The position numbers and the translations under genes are program-made. A stretch of DNA of 64,000 nt from Listeria sp. PSOL-1 (lineage in GTDB: Bacteria; Bacillota; Bacilli; Lactobacillales; Listeriaceae): the NCBI RefSeq assembly GCF_902806445.1, contig NZ_LR760298.1:434001-498000 (forward strand), read 5' to 3'. Under the pieces are notes generated by a model. It ran no database searches. It had not been told where the DNA came from and was given only the letters and a program-made list of their open reading frames with translations. This document shows positions 56,488 through 64,000 of this stretch, piece by piece (position 1 is the stretch's first letter; the number at the start of each line of letters is the position of its first letter).

Positions 56488-59400
56488 ATGAATCGGATCA
56501 AGAAAGTATTAGTTGCTAATCGCGGGGAAATTGCGATTCGTGTACTGCGTGCATGCACTGAACTGAAAATTAAAACAGTAGCGATTTATTCACAAGAAGA
56601 TACTGGGGCATTTCACAGATATAAAGCGGATGAAGCGTATCTTGTTGGTGAAGGGAAGAAACCAATTGATGCTTATCTCGATATCGAAAATATTATCGAA
56701 ATTGCTAAAGAAGCAGAGGTAGATGCTATCCATCCTGGCTACGGTTTTCTTTCTGAGAACATTGATTTTGCTAGACGTTGTGAGGAAGAAGGAATTATTT
56801 TTGTTGGTCCAAAATCAAAGCATCTTGATATGTTTGGTGATAAGATCAAGGCAAAAGAGCAGGCATTATTAGCAGGTATCCCTGTTATTCCCGGAAGTCA
56901 CGGTCCAGTTTCTGGAATTTCCGAAGTTGTTCAATTTGGGAAAGAAAATGGCTACCCATTAATGATTAAAGCTTCTCTTGGTGGAGGCGGACGTGGTATG
57001 CGTGTCGTTGAATCAGAAGAACATGTGAAAGAAGCTTTTGAACGTGCGGCTTCAGAAGCTAAAGCGGCCTTTGGTAATGACGAAGTGTATGTTGAAAAAT
57101 GTGTGAGAAATCCAAAGCATATTGAAGTCCAAATTTTAGGCGATTCTCATGGAAATATCGTGCATTTGTTTGAACGGGATTGCTCCGTTCAAAGAAGGCA
57201 TCAAAAAGTTGTTGAGGTAGCGCCTTGTAATGCGATCACTTCAGAACTACGTATGAAAATTTGTTCAGCAGCCGTTAAGTTAATGAAAAACGTTGATTAT
57301 TTAAATGCTGGAACAGTGGAATTTCTTGTTGAAGGAGAGGATTTCTACTTTATCGAGGTTAATCCACGCGTCCAAGTAGAACATACCATTACTGAAATGA
57401 TTACTGGAATTGATATTGTCCAATCACAGCTTTTTATTGCAGATGGTTATGCACTTCATGACCAACTTGTTGCGATTCCAAAGCAAGAAGATATTCGGAT
57501 TATTGGATCTGCTATTCAGTGCCGAATTACAACAGAAGACCCTTTAAATAGTTTTATGCCTGATACTGGACGGATTAATACATATCGTTCAACAGGGGGA
57601 TTTGGTGTTCGACTTGATGCTGGTAATGGCTTTCAAGGTACGGTTGTCACACCCTTTTATGATTCATTACTTGTTAAGCTTTCAACTTGGGGCATGACGT
57701 TCGAACAAGCTGTCCGTAAAATGGTACGAAACTTAATTGAATTTCGAATTCGTGGTGTAAAAACAAATATTCCTTTTCTGTTAAATGTTGTTCGTCATCC
57801 AGACTTCATCAGCGGAAATTATAATACATCATTCATTGATTCAACACCAGAATTGTTTAAATTCCCACATGAACGTGACCGAGGAACAAAGACATTGCGC
57901 TATATTAGTAATATAACGGTTAATGGTTTTCCTGGAATAAAACAAGATGATAAACCAGTGTATGCAGCGCCGCGTATCCCTAAAATTCCATACGATGCAA
58001 AAATACCACCTGGAACAAAACAAATTCTTGAAGCAAAGGGGCCTATGGGTATTGTCGATTGGGTAAAACAACAAGATGAAGTGCTGCTAACCGATACAAC
58101 GCTTCGTGATGCCCATCAATCATTACTTGCAACCCGTGTTCGCTCGAAAGATATTTTTCAAATTGCTGAAGCGATGGCGCATCTTTTACCAAATATGTTT
58201 TCATTCGAAATGTGGGGAGGGGCAACGTTTGATGTAGCTTACCGCTTTTTAAATGAAGATCCATGGGTACGCCTTGAAACATTGCGTAAACAGATTCCAA
58301 ATGTGATGTTCCAAATGCTACTTCGCGGAGCAAATGCAGTTGGTTACAAAAACTATCCAGACAATGTTATTCGCGAGTTTGTTAAATTATCGGCGCAATC
58401 AGGAATTGATGTTTTTCGTATTTTTGATAGTTTAAACTGGGTAAAAGGTATGGAAGTTTCAATTGATGCCGTTCGTGAAACAGGGAAAGTGATTGAAGCA
58501 GCTATTTGTTATACCGGTGATATTGATGACGAAACAAGAACGAAATATACGGTCGATTATTATAAAAATATGGCAAAAGAACTTGTTAATCAAGGAACAC
58601 ATATTCTAGGGATTAAAGATATGGCTGGGTTACTTAAACCACAAGCCGCGTATCGTTTGATCAGTGAATTAAAAGATACCGTTGATGTCCCAATTCATTT
58701 GCATACACATGATACAAGCGGGAATGGCATTTATACGTATGCTGCTGCAGTGAGTGCTGGTGTTGATATTGTCGACGTTGCAACAAGTGCGATGAGTGGT
58801 GCAACGAGCCAACCAAGTATGACAGGACTTTATTATGGTCTTGAAAACGGCAACCGCCAAACGAATTTAAATGCGCATAATTCCCAAGTGTTAAATCATT
58901 ACTGGGAAGATGTTCGTAAATATTATAAAGACTTCGATAACGCATTAAACTCACCACAAACAGAAGTTTATATTCACGAAATGCCAGGAGGTCAATATAC
59001 GAATTTACAACAACAGGCAAAAGCAGTTGGTCTTGGTGAACGTTTTGATGAAGTGAAAGAAATGTATGCTACGGTGAATCAAATGTTTGGAGATATCGTT
59101 AAAGTTACCCCATCTTCTAAAGTTGTTGGCGATATGGCTTTGTTTATGGTGCAAAACGATCTAACTGAGGAAATCATTTATGAAAAAGGCAATTCGATCG
59201 ATTTTCCTGATTCGGTTATTGAATTCTTTAAAGGCGAGCTTGGTCAACCATATGGCGGTTTTCCCGAAAAATTGCAAAAGCTTGTGTTGAAAGGTCAAAA
59301 ACCTCTAACAGAACGACCAGGAGCTTCTATGTCACCTGCTGATTTTGCTAAAGTAAAAGAAGAATTGCAGGAAAGAATTGGTTATGAACCTTCTGAACGT

Positions 59401-59928
59401 GATGTAATTGCTTATCTTTTATATCCAAAAGTATTTCTTGATTATCAAGAGATGAATACGACTTATGGTGACATAACCGTACTTGATACACCAACATTTT
59501 ACAAAGGCATGCGTTTAGGTGAGACCGTTCAAGTTGAACTAGAACGTGGCAAAATCTTAGTTATTAAACTAAATTCAATTGGCGAACCTATTGCTGATGG
59601 AACGCGTGTTATTTATTTTGAATTAAATGGGCAGCCACGCGAAATCAATATTCAGGATTTCAACGTTCAATCAACCGTAGTCGCTCGTCGTAAAATTGAT
59701 ACAACAAATCCAGAGCATGTTGGTGCAACAATGACCGGATCTGTTATCCAAGTTGTCGTTAAAAAAGGCGATCAAGTTAAAAAAGGTGATCCACTCCTCA
59801 TTACAGAAGCAATGAAAATGGAGACAACCATTCAAGCGCCATTTGATGGTGAAATCAAAACAATTTATGTTTCAGATGGCGATACGATTGAGTCTGGTGA
59901 TTTATTAATTGAAGTTTCACGTATATAG
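56488..59928 (+). CDS. pycA: Pyruvate carboxylase
   Basis: A 1146-residue biotin enzyme that makes oxaloacetate from pyruvate, the main anaplerotic step in Listeria. Biotin carboxylase domain about 1-450 (SLGGGGRGMRVV, FIEVNPRVQVEHTITE). Carboxyltransferase domain about 530-805 (LLTDTTLRDAHQSLLATRVR, LHTHDTSGNG). Allosteric linker, then biotinyl domain about 1075-1146 with EAMKMET. In L. monocytogenes this enzyme is inhibited by c-di-AMP. GGAGG precedes the ATG; a terminator follows. Confidence 0.98.
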   Translation: MNRIKKVLVANRGEIAIRVLRACTELKIKTVAIYSQEDTGAFHRYKADEAYLVGEGKKPIDAYLDIENIIEIAKEAEVDAIHPGYGFLSENIDFARRCEEEGIIFVGPKSKHLDMFGDKIKAKEQALLAGIPVIPGSHGPVSGISEVVQFGKENGYPLMIKASLGGGGRGMRVVESEEHVKEAFERAASEAKAAFGNDEVYVEKCVRNPKHIEVQILGDSHGNIVHLFERDCSVQRRHQKVVEVAPCNAITSELRMKICSAAVKLMKNVDYLNAGTVEFLVEGEDFYFIEVNPRVQVEHTITEMITGIDIVQSQLFIADGYALHDQLVAIPKQEDIRIIGSAIQCRITTEDPLNSFMPDTGRINTYRSTGGFGVRLDAGNGFQGTVVTPFYDSLLVKLSTWGMTFEQAVRKMVRNLIEFRIRGVKTNIPFLLNVVRHPDFISGNYNTSFIDSTPELFKFPHERDRGTKTLRYISNITVNGFPGIKQDDKPVYAAPRIPKIPYDAKIPPGTKQILEAKGPMGIVDWVKQQDEVLLTDTTLRDAHQSLLATRVRSKDIFQIAEAMAHLLPNMFSFEMWGGATFDVAYRFLNEDPWVRLETLRKQIPNVMFQMLLRGANAVGYKNYPDNVIREFVKLSAQSGIDVFRIFDSLNWVKGMEVSIDAVRETGKVIEAAICYTGDIDDETRTKYTVDYYKNMAKELVNQGTHILGIKDMAGLLKPQAAYRLISELKDTVDVPIHLHTHDTSGNGIYTYAAAVSAGVDIVDVATSAMSGATSQPSMTGLYYGLENGNRQTNLNAHNSQVLNHYWEDVRKYYKDFDNALNSPQTEVYIHEMPGGQYTNLQQQAKAVGLGERFDEVKEMYATVNQMFGDIVKVTPSSKVVGDMALFMVQNDLTEEIIYEKGNSIDFPDSVIEFFKGELGQPYGGFPEKLQKLVLKGQKPLTERPGASMSPADFAKVKEELQERIGYEPSERDVIAYLLYPKVFLDYQEMNTTYGDITVLDTPTFYKGMRLGETVQVELERGKILVIKLNSIGEPIADGTRVIYFELNGQPREINIQDFNVQSTVVARRKIDTTNPEHVGATMTGSVIQVVVKKGDQVKKGDPLLITEAMKMETTIQAPFDGEIKTIYVSDGDTIESGDLLIEVSRI

Positions 59929-59933
59929 TGCTA

Positions 59934-59981
59934 AAAAAACTAGGCATAAACTCTTTTTAAAAGAGCCTATGTCTAGTTTTC
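59934..59981 (+). terminator. Terminator after pycA
   Basis: AAAACTAGGCATA pairs with TATGTCTAGTTTT (one mismatch), with an inner CTCTTTT/AAAAGAG stem. Confidence 0.85.
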
Positions 59982-60213
59982 TGTATATGACCTGGTTATG
60001 TAAAAACTCTTTACAAAACACATTTTTTAATGTAACTTAACATAAGGAGTTGCTTCTAAACTTCGAAAATAAATAAGTGATCTGAAATGGAAGTTTTGAC
60101 AAAAGAATTCACTGAATAGGCAGCGGTTCAGTATGACTTTCAGGCAAGGGATGATAAGTATAAGAAATGGCCGGCTTTTATAAATTTTATTAAATTTAGA
60201 AAGAAGTGTTTGT

Positions 60214-61023
60214 GTGAGACAAGTAATTGAGGTTTTGAAAGAACAAATTAAATATACTCCAATGATGTTTCGAATCTCGAGATATGAAGATCGAGCGAAT
60301 TATCAAAGTCACTATCTAGGTTTGCTTTGGGAGATATTAAATCCACTTATTCAAGTTGCTATTTATTTCCTTGTATTTGGATATGGACTAAGAGGGAATG
60401 CAATGATCAGTGGGCACGTTGGCTTTCTTGAATGGATGTTAGCAGGGATTGTTCCTTGGTTTTTTATTAATAGCATCGTCATGCAAGGGACAAATAGTAT
60501 CCTTAATAAAATCCATTTAGTTTCAAAAATGAATTTTCCAATGAGTATTTTGCCTAATATTACGATCGTTTCTAACCTAATGAGTTATGTCGTTATGACC
60601 ATTATTACAATCGTGATCTTTATACTGAAAGGTACTCCAATTACAGTTTATTGGTTACAATATATTTATTATTTCTTGGCGATGATGATCTTTTTATTTA
60701 GCTTTTCACTTTTCAACTCAACGATTACAATATTGGTACGAGATTATACAATGTTCTTACAAAGTGTTATGCGCGTGTTATTTTACTTAACTGGTATCGT
60801 GTGGAACATTCCGAAGTTGCTTCCAGGCTGGGCTTCAGATTTGCTAAAATTAAATCCATTTATGTATCTCGTTAATGGTTTCCGTGATACGTTCTTGATG
60901 CAAAACTGGTTTTGGCATTCGCCTTCGTATGCATTATACTTCTGGATGCTTACTGCGTTTTTCTTATTCGCGGGTTCAGCACTTCATATGAAATTCCGTG
61001 AACGTTTTGTTGACTTTGTATAG
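60214..61023 (+). CDS. tagG: Teichoic acid ABC transporter permease
   Basis: A 269-residue ABC-2 type permease with six helices and the wzm-like motif YLGLLWEILNPLIQVAIYFLVF. With TagH it flips undecaprenyl-linked wall teichoic acid to the outside. It starts with GTG after AAGAAGTG. The preceding 230 bases from the pycA terminator hold an AT-rich promoter region (for example TTTACA with TAACTT 17 bp later at about 60016-60045) and no gene I can support. Confidence 0.92.
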   Translation: MRQVIEVLKEQIKYTPMMFRISRYEDRANYQSHYLGLLWEILNPLIQVAIYFLVFGYGLRGNAMISGHVGFLEWMLAGIVPWFFINSIVMQGTNSILNKIHLVSKMNFPMSILPNITIVSNLMSYVVMTIITIVIFILKGTPITVYWLQYIYYFLAMMIFLFSFSLFNSTITILVRDYTMFLQSVMRVLFYLTGIVWNIPKLLPGWASDLLKLNPFMYLVNGFRDTFLMQNWFWHSPSYALYFWMLTAFFLFAGSALHMKFRERFVDFV

Positions 61024-61035
61024 GAGGAAAAACAA

Positions 61036-61977
61036 ATGGCTAAAGCGTTAAAGATCTCATTTAAACACGTTTCAAAAGAATATGATTTATTTCAAAATAA
61101 AACAGATAGTATTAAAGCTTTAATTAAACCAGGGGGAAAAGGTATCCCTTCTTTTTGGGCGCTCAAAGATGTGAGTTTTGATATTTATGAAGGTGAAGCG
61201 GTTGGACTAATTGGTATTAATGGTTCAGGCAAATCAACTATTTCAAGTATCATCTCTGGCGTTATTCCTGCAAGTGAAGGCGAAGTTAATGTTAATGGGG
61301 AAGCCTCGTTGATCGCTATCAATGTTGGTTTTAAAGGCCCACTTACCGGGCTTGAAAATATTCGTTTAAAATGTTTGATGCATGGTCTTAAAAATAGTGA
61401 AATCGATCAAATTATTCCAAGCATTATCGATTTTGCTGATATTGGAGACTTTATTAATCAGCCAGTAAAAAACTATTCTAGTGGAATGCGCTCACGCTTG
61501 GGTTTTGCAGTATCAGCACATATTGATCCTGATATTTTGGTTATTGATGAAGCCTTGTCTGTAGGTGATCAAACTTTCTACCAAAAATGTGTGGATAAAA
61601 TTGAAGAGTTTAAAGCACGTGGAAAAACGATTATTTTTGTGAGCCACTCATTAAACCAGGTGAAAAGTTTATGTGACCGAATTATTTGGATGCATTATGG
61701 GGAAGTTCGTGAAATTGGCACGTCAAAAGATGTAGCTGTACTTTACGATGAATTCGTTAAGTGGTTTAATACCCAACCACGTAAGTTCAAAAAAGAGTAC
61801 CAAATCGAAAAAAAAGAAGCACAAAAGACACCACCTAAAAAGCGTTCTAAAAACCCGGCGTTAGGTAGATATAAACTTAGTATTCCCGATAAAGTTATTT
61901 TAATTGCTCTTCTAGGCTTAACAGGTCTTTTTGGAACATTAGTAGCTTTAGGAAAATCGTTTATCAGTCTATTTTAG
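61036..61977 (+). CDS. tagH: Teichoic acid ABC transporter ATP-binding protein
   Basis: A 313-residue ABC ATPase with Walker [13 protein letters not shown], signature [15 protein letters not shown] and Walker [14 protein letters not shown]. After about residue 245 a basic linker ([17 protein letters not shown]) leads to a single C-terminal membrane helix ([17 protein letters not shown]). Bacillus TagH has a long extracellular tail here; this one stops after the helix, a short form. It follows tagG by 12 bases. Confidence 0.93.
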   Translation: MAKALKISFKHVSKEYDLFQNKTDSIKALIKPGGKGIPSFWALKDVSFDIYEGEAVGLIGINGSGKSTISSIISGVIPASEGEVNVNGEASLIAINVGFKGPLTGLENIRLKCLMHGLKNSEIDQIIPSIIDFADIGDFINQPVKNYSSGMRSRLGFAVSAHIDPDILVIDEALSVGDQTFYQKCVDKIEEFKARGKTIIFVSHSLNQVKSLCDRIIWMHYGEVREIGTSKDVAVLYDEFVKWFNTQPRKFKKEYQIEKKEAQKTPPKKRSKNPALGRYKLSIPDKVILIALLGLTGLFGTLVALGKSFISLF

Positions 61978-62020
61978 AAGGCTAAAATGGTGAATCTAGG
62001 GACACCATGCGATAAAAAAT

Positions 62021-62187
62021 AAAGCGTAAGTGCTACATGTCGAATAACGACAAATCGAGCGAAAGTATTTATATTTAAAAAGTTTGCCAGAACCCGGAAG
62101 CGGAGCGTACGACTGTACGTGTGAGAACCGGAAGTCTGGCAAACTTTTTAAATGTGAGCGTTTGTCGTCGATTTATTTTGTGTATAC
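62021..62187 (+). repeat. Dispersed 3'-UTR hairpin repeat, copy R8 (full length)
   Basis: Left flank GCGTAAGTGCTACATGTCGA, then CAAATCGAGCGAAAGTATTT. The arms are TTTAAAAAGTTTGCCAGAAC and AGTCTGGCAAACTTTTTAAA, the centre CGTACGACTGTACG, and the right end TTTGTCGTCGATTTATTTTG. It lies between convergent tagH and the TetR gene, and its right part carries the TetR stop codon. Confidence 0.9.
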
Positions 62188-62777
62188 CCAAACCCAAAGA
62201 TGAATTTTTTTCCGTGAGCTTGTAGCCCTAAGATAATATGTGCAAGTTCTTCGGCACTTTCTAATGGTTTTTGTAACCAGCTTTTTAAAACACCAAATAA
62301 CGCAAGACCTTCATAATGGACGGCAAGATCGACCATCCGAGGATCCGCATTTTTTATCTTTTCCATTGAAAGCGTTGTCTCTTTCATTAAAGAGATTAAG
62401 TGGTTTTGCATGCGCGTTTCAAATCCTAAGTCGCCGTTTATGCTTAGCATTGCATTTATAAACGCAGTATTTTTTTCCAAAACAGCAATTGATGCAATGA
62501 TATAAGGTGTTAGAGCTGGATTTGTGGCATCAACTTTAGCAAAAATAGCGGAACCATCTACGTGAATTTGATCAAGTTCAGTAAAAATTGCTGCTTCAAC
62601 TTGCTCAATCAGTTCATACTTATCAATAAAGTGCCTGTAGAAAGTAGAACGATTAACTTTAGCCTGTTTTGAAATATTATCGACTGTAATTTTAGCGATC
62701 GGTTTCTCCTCGACTAGTTGAGCGAAAGAAGAGATAAGTCGCTTTTTTGTTTGGATTGTTTTTTTATATTTCGTCAT
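62148..62777 (-). CDS. TetR family transcriptional regulator
   Basis: A 209-residue regulator: N-terminal helix-turn-helix (ITVDNISKQAKVNRSTFYRHFIDKYEL) and a C-terminal ligand-binding helical domain with LISLMKETTLSMEKI, similar to YxaF/DhaS-like TetR proteins. The ATG at 62777 follows GGAGGTG. The last 13 residues (ending TTNAHI) and the stop are encoded inside repeat R8, so the original C-terminus has probably been replaced. It is divergent from the SDR gene, its likely target. Confidence 0.88.
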   Translation of the reverse strand: MTKYKKTIQTKKRLISSFAQLVEEKPIAKITVDNISKQAKVNRSTFYRHFIDKYELIEQVEAAIFTELDQIHVDGSAIFAKVDATNPALTPYIIASIAVLEKNTAFINAMLSINGDLGFETRMQNHLISLMKETTLSMEKIKNADPRMVDLAVHYEGLALFGVLKSWLQKPLESAEELAHIILGLQAHGKKFIFGFGYTQNKSTTNAHI

Positions 62778-62910
62778 CTGGTTCACCTCCGCTATTAGTT
62801 TAAGGATATAACGACTAAAATGCAACACTTTGTCTTAAATTGATGATTGAATGCAATTTAAATCTGGCATACACTTATTTTGTAAACGTTAAATGTTTGG
62901 AGGAGGAAAA

Positions 62911-63615
62911 ATGATGATAAAGAAAGTAGCTCTTGTTACAGGTGGGAATAAAGGTATCGGAAAGGAAATCGTCCGTGGTTTATATGAAGCGGGCGTAAAA
63001 GTATACCTTGGCGCAAGAAATTTAGAAAGAGGAAGAGTGGCTGCAAAAGAAATTGCTGCTGAAATTGAGATTATACAGCAAGATATAACAGACGAAGCCA
63101 GTATTGATACTGCTTATGAAGCGATCAATAAAAATGAAAAGTGTTTAGACATTTTGGTAAATAATGCAGCAATGAATTTAGGTGCGGCGGCTTCAAGCCA
63201 AGTGACTGTTCAAGAAATGCGCACTGTATTTGAAACAAATGTTTTTTCAATCGTTGGTATGACAAATCGATTTTTACCCCTTTTAAAAAAAGCTGAGCAT
63301 GCCAATATTGTAAATCTTTCAAGTGATGTGGCTTCGCTTCAATTACAAAAAGAATCTGCTGATCTTCCACTATCTTATCCATCTTCCAAGACAGCAGTGA
63401 ATGCGCTGACCGTTCATTATGCTTCTGAGTTTAAAAATAGTCATTTGCATTTTAATATGATTGCCCCAGGTTTTGTTGATACAGATTTTAATGGCCATCG
63501 TGGCACGAAAACACCACAAGAAGGTGCAGCCGCTCCACTTAAATATGCACTAGACTTTTCTGATCACGCGCCGAATGGGGTATATGCTAGTTCTGAAGGA
63601 GTTATTCCTTTTTAA
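62911..63615 (+). CDS. Short-chain dehydrogenase/reductase (SDR)
   Basis: A 234-residue NAD(P)-dependent oxidoreductase: cofactor motif TGGNKGIGKEI, NNAAMN, catalytic serine in NLSSDVASL and the YxxxK motif in LPLSYPSSKTAVNAL. The substrate is unknown; related SDRs reduce carbonyls or xenobiotics. GGAGG precedes the ATG at 62911 (a second ATG follows directly). It is divergent from TetR with a 133-base shared promoter region, suggesting local control. Repeat R9 starts at its stop codon. Confidence 0.9.
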   Translation: MMIKKVALVTGGNKGIGKEIVRGLYEAGVKVYLGARNLERGRVAAKEIAAEIEIIQQDITDEASIDTAYEAINKNEKCLDILVNNAAMNLGAAASSQVTVQEMRTVFETNVFSIVGMTNRFLPLLKKAEHANIVNLSSDVASLQLQKESADLPLSYPSSKTAVNALTVHYASEFKNSHLHFNMIAPGFVDTDFNGHRGTKTPQEGAAAPLKYALDFSDHAPNGVYASSEGVIPF

Positions 63616-63790
63616 ACAAAATAAATCAGCGAAAAGTGCTCGTAGTTCATATTTAAAGAGGCTTGCCAGACTTCCGGTTCTAACGTACCAGTCGTACGCT
63701 CTATTTCCGGATTCTGGCAAACCTCTTTTTGCTCTATTTCTTAAAAATAGCGCTAAATACATGACACCACAAACGCATTTATTTTTTAAT
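63615..63790 (-). repeat. Dispersed 3'-UTR hairpin repeat, copy R9 (inverted, full length)
   Basis: It begins AACAAAATAAATCAGCGAAA, the reverse complement of the usual right end. Arms are AAAGAGGCTTGCCAGA and TCTGGCAAACCTCTTT, with a GTACCAGTCGTACG centre. A nearby AAATAGCG(CTAA) string resembles the outer flank of R3 and R8. It lies between the convergent SDR and the partial gene. Confidence 0.8.
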
Positions 63791-64000
63791 TTGTACTTTC
63801 CCTAATATAAATTAACTCTTTTAATAAGTCTTGATAGTAGCTAGAGATGTAGTGGTCTGGGCTTAATTGGTTAGGGTGCATTTCTGAGGCAAGATAATTT
63901 TTCTTTGACATATTTACGATTCTAATCGCTGGAATTTTTGCTTCAAAGTAATTGTTCATTTGGTCCCAAAGTAAATTTGTATGTTTGATGGCCATCGCGT
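63786..64000 (-). CDS. C-terminal fragment of an unidentified protein, possibly SGNH/GDSL hydrolase-like
   Basis: The frame is open from the window edge to a TAA at 63786. The ATG at 63995 has no ribosome site and is probably internal. The visible residues include IPAIRIVNMSKKNYLASEMH followed by PNQLSPDHYISSYYQDLLKE. An HPN motif near the C-terminus followed by a helix recalls the catalytic His region of SGNH hydrolases, but Asp is replaced (EMHPN) and the match is weak. No confident function. Confidence 0.4.
   Translation of the reverse strand, partial: AMAIKHTNLLWDQMNNYFEAKIPAIRIVNMSKKNYLASEMHPNQLSPDHYISSYYQDLLKELIYIRESTN

Noticed and set aside
60087-60119. Ten-codon ORF (MEVLTKEFTE) upstream of tagG
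   Set aside because: No ribosome site and no relation to regulation that I can see.

Overview
The window is a low-GC Firmicute chromosome segment that looks like Listeriaceae (Listeria sensu lato). The gene order matches, from memory, the Listeria monocytogenes lmo0997 to lmo1075 stretch: clpE, crtN-like, ptsHI, the yku/dap block, mscS, cutC, liaFSR-ktrC, rnjA-rpoY, the molybdenum cofactor block, def, pdhABCD, corA, typA, ylaN, ftsW, pycA, tagGH. There are no tRNA or rRNA genes, no prophage, no transposase and no CRISPR array.

Layout. 1-7.1 kb: partial membrane acyltransferase, CtsR-controlled clpE, a CPBP protease, a carotenoid-type pair (DUF422 protein and CrtN-like desaturase) and a DUF2187 protein. 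7.3-9.5 kb: ptsHI. 9.6-17.8 kb: an ElyC/YdcF-type protein, a beta-hydroxyacid dehydrogenase, the PatA-type aminotransferase, a Fur-controlled small protein, ykuJ, cbpB-ccpC, dapH-dapL (acetylated lysine/peptidoglycan branch) and an MscS channel. 17.9-21.5 kb: a glucose-family PTS operon behind a RAT antiterminator site, with a free EIIA, a PRD antiterminator, a stand-alone EIIC fragment and a full EIICB. 21.6-29 kb: cutC, cvfB, liaFSR-ktrC and rpoY-rnjA. 29-32.5 kb: a HAD phosphatase, an OPT transporter and a PqqD-like protein. 32.5-41 kb: molybdate uptake and molybdenum cofactor synthesis. 41-47.5 kb: def and the pyruvate dehydrogenase operon. 47.6-56.3 kb: UPF0223, a DsbA-like protein, corA with an upstream leader ORF, DUF1054, suhB-like, typA, a lipoprotein, ylaI, ylaN and ftsW. 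56.4-64 kb: pycA, tagGH, a TetR/SDR divergent pair and a partial gene.

Together the genes cover PTS sugar uptake feeding pyruvate metabolism (pdh, pycA), envelope synthesis and stress (dap, tagGH, ftsW, liaFSR), ion homeostasis (ktrC, mscS, corA) and molybdenum cofactor supply. Three products, CbpB, KtrC and PycA, belong to families known to bind c-di-AMP.

The two most unusual signals are not ordinary genes. (1) A family of dispersed, imperfectly palindromic repeats of about 60-165 bp sits directly behind stop codons at about ten places (1.1, 21.5, 22.4, 26.7, 26.9, 39.4, 48.5, 51.4, 62.1 and 63.7 kb). The complete copies share a TTGCCAGA...TCTGGCAA stem, a GTACG-rich centre and CGATTTATTTTGTGTA-like ends. 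In at least one place a copy supplies the 3' end of a reading frame. (2) Upstream of corA lies a 29-codon leader ORF with its own promoter and ribosome site. It encodes an acidic-proline run followed by basic residues (SEPEPHRRLKIV), resembling the enterobacterial MgtL Mg2+-sensing leader peptide, and sits in RNA that can form competing hairpins. A split PTS EIIC, an orphan PqqD-OPT pair and a 22-bp perfect palindrome upstream of pdhA are further leads.
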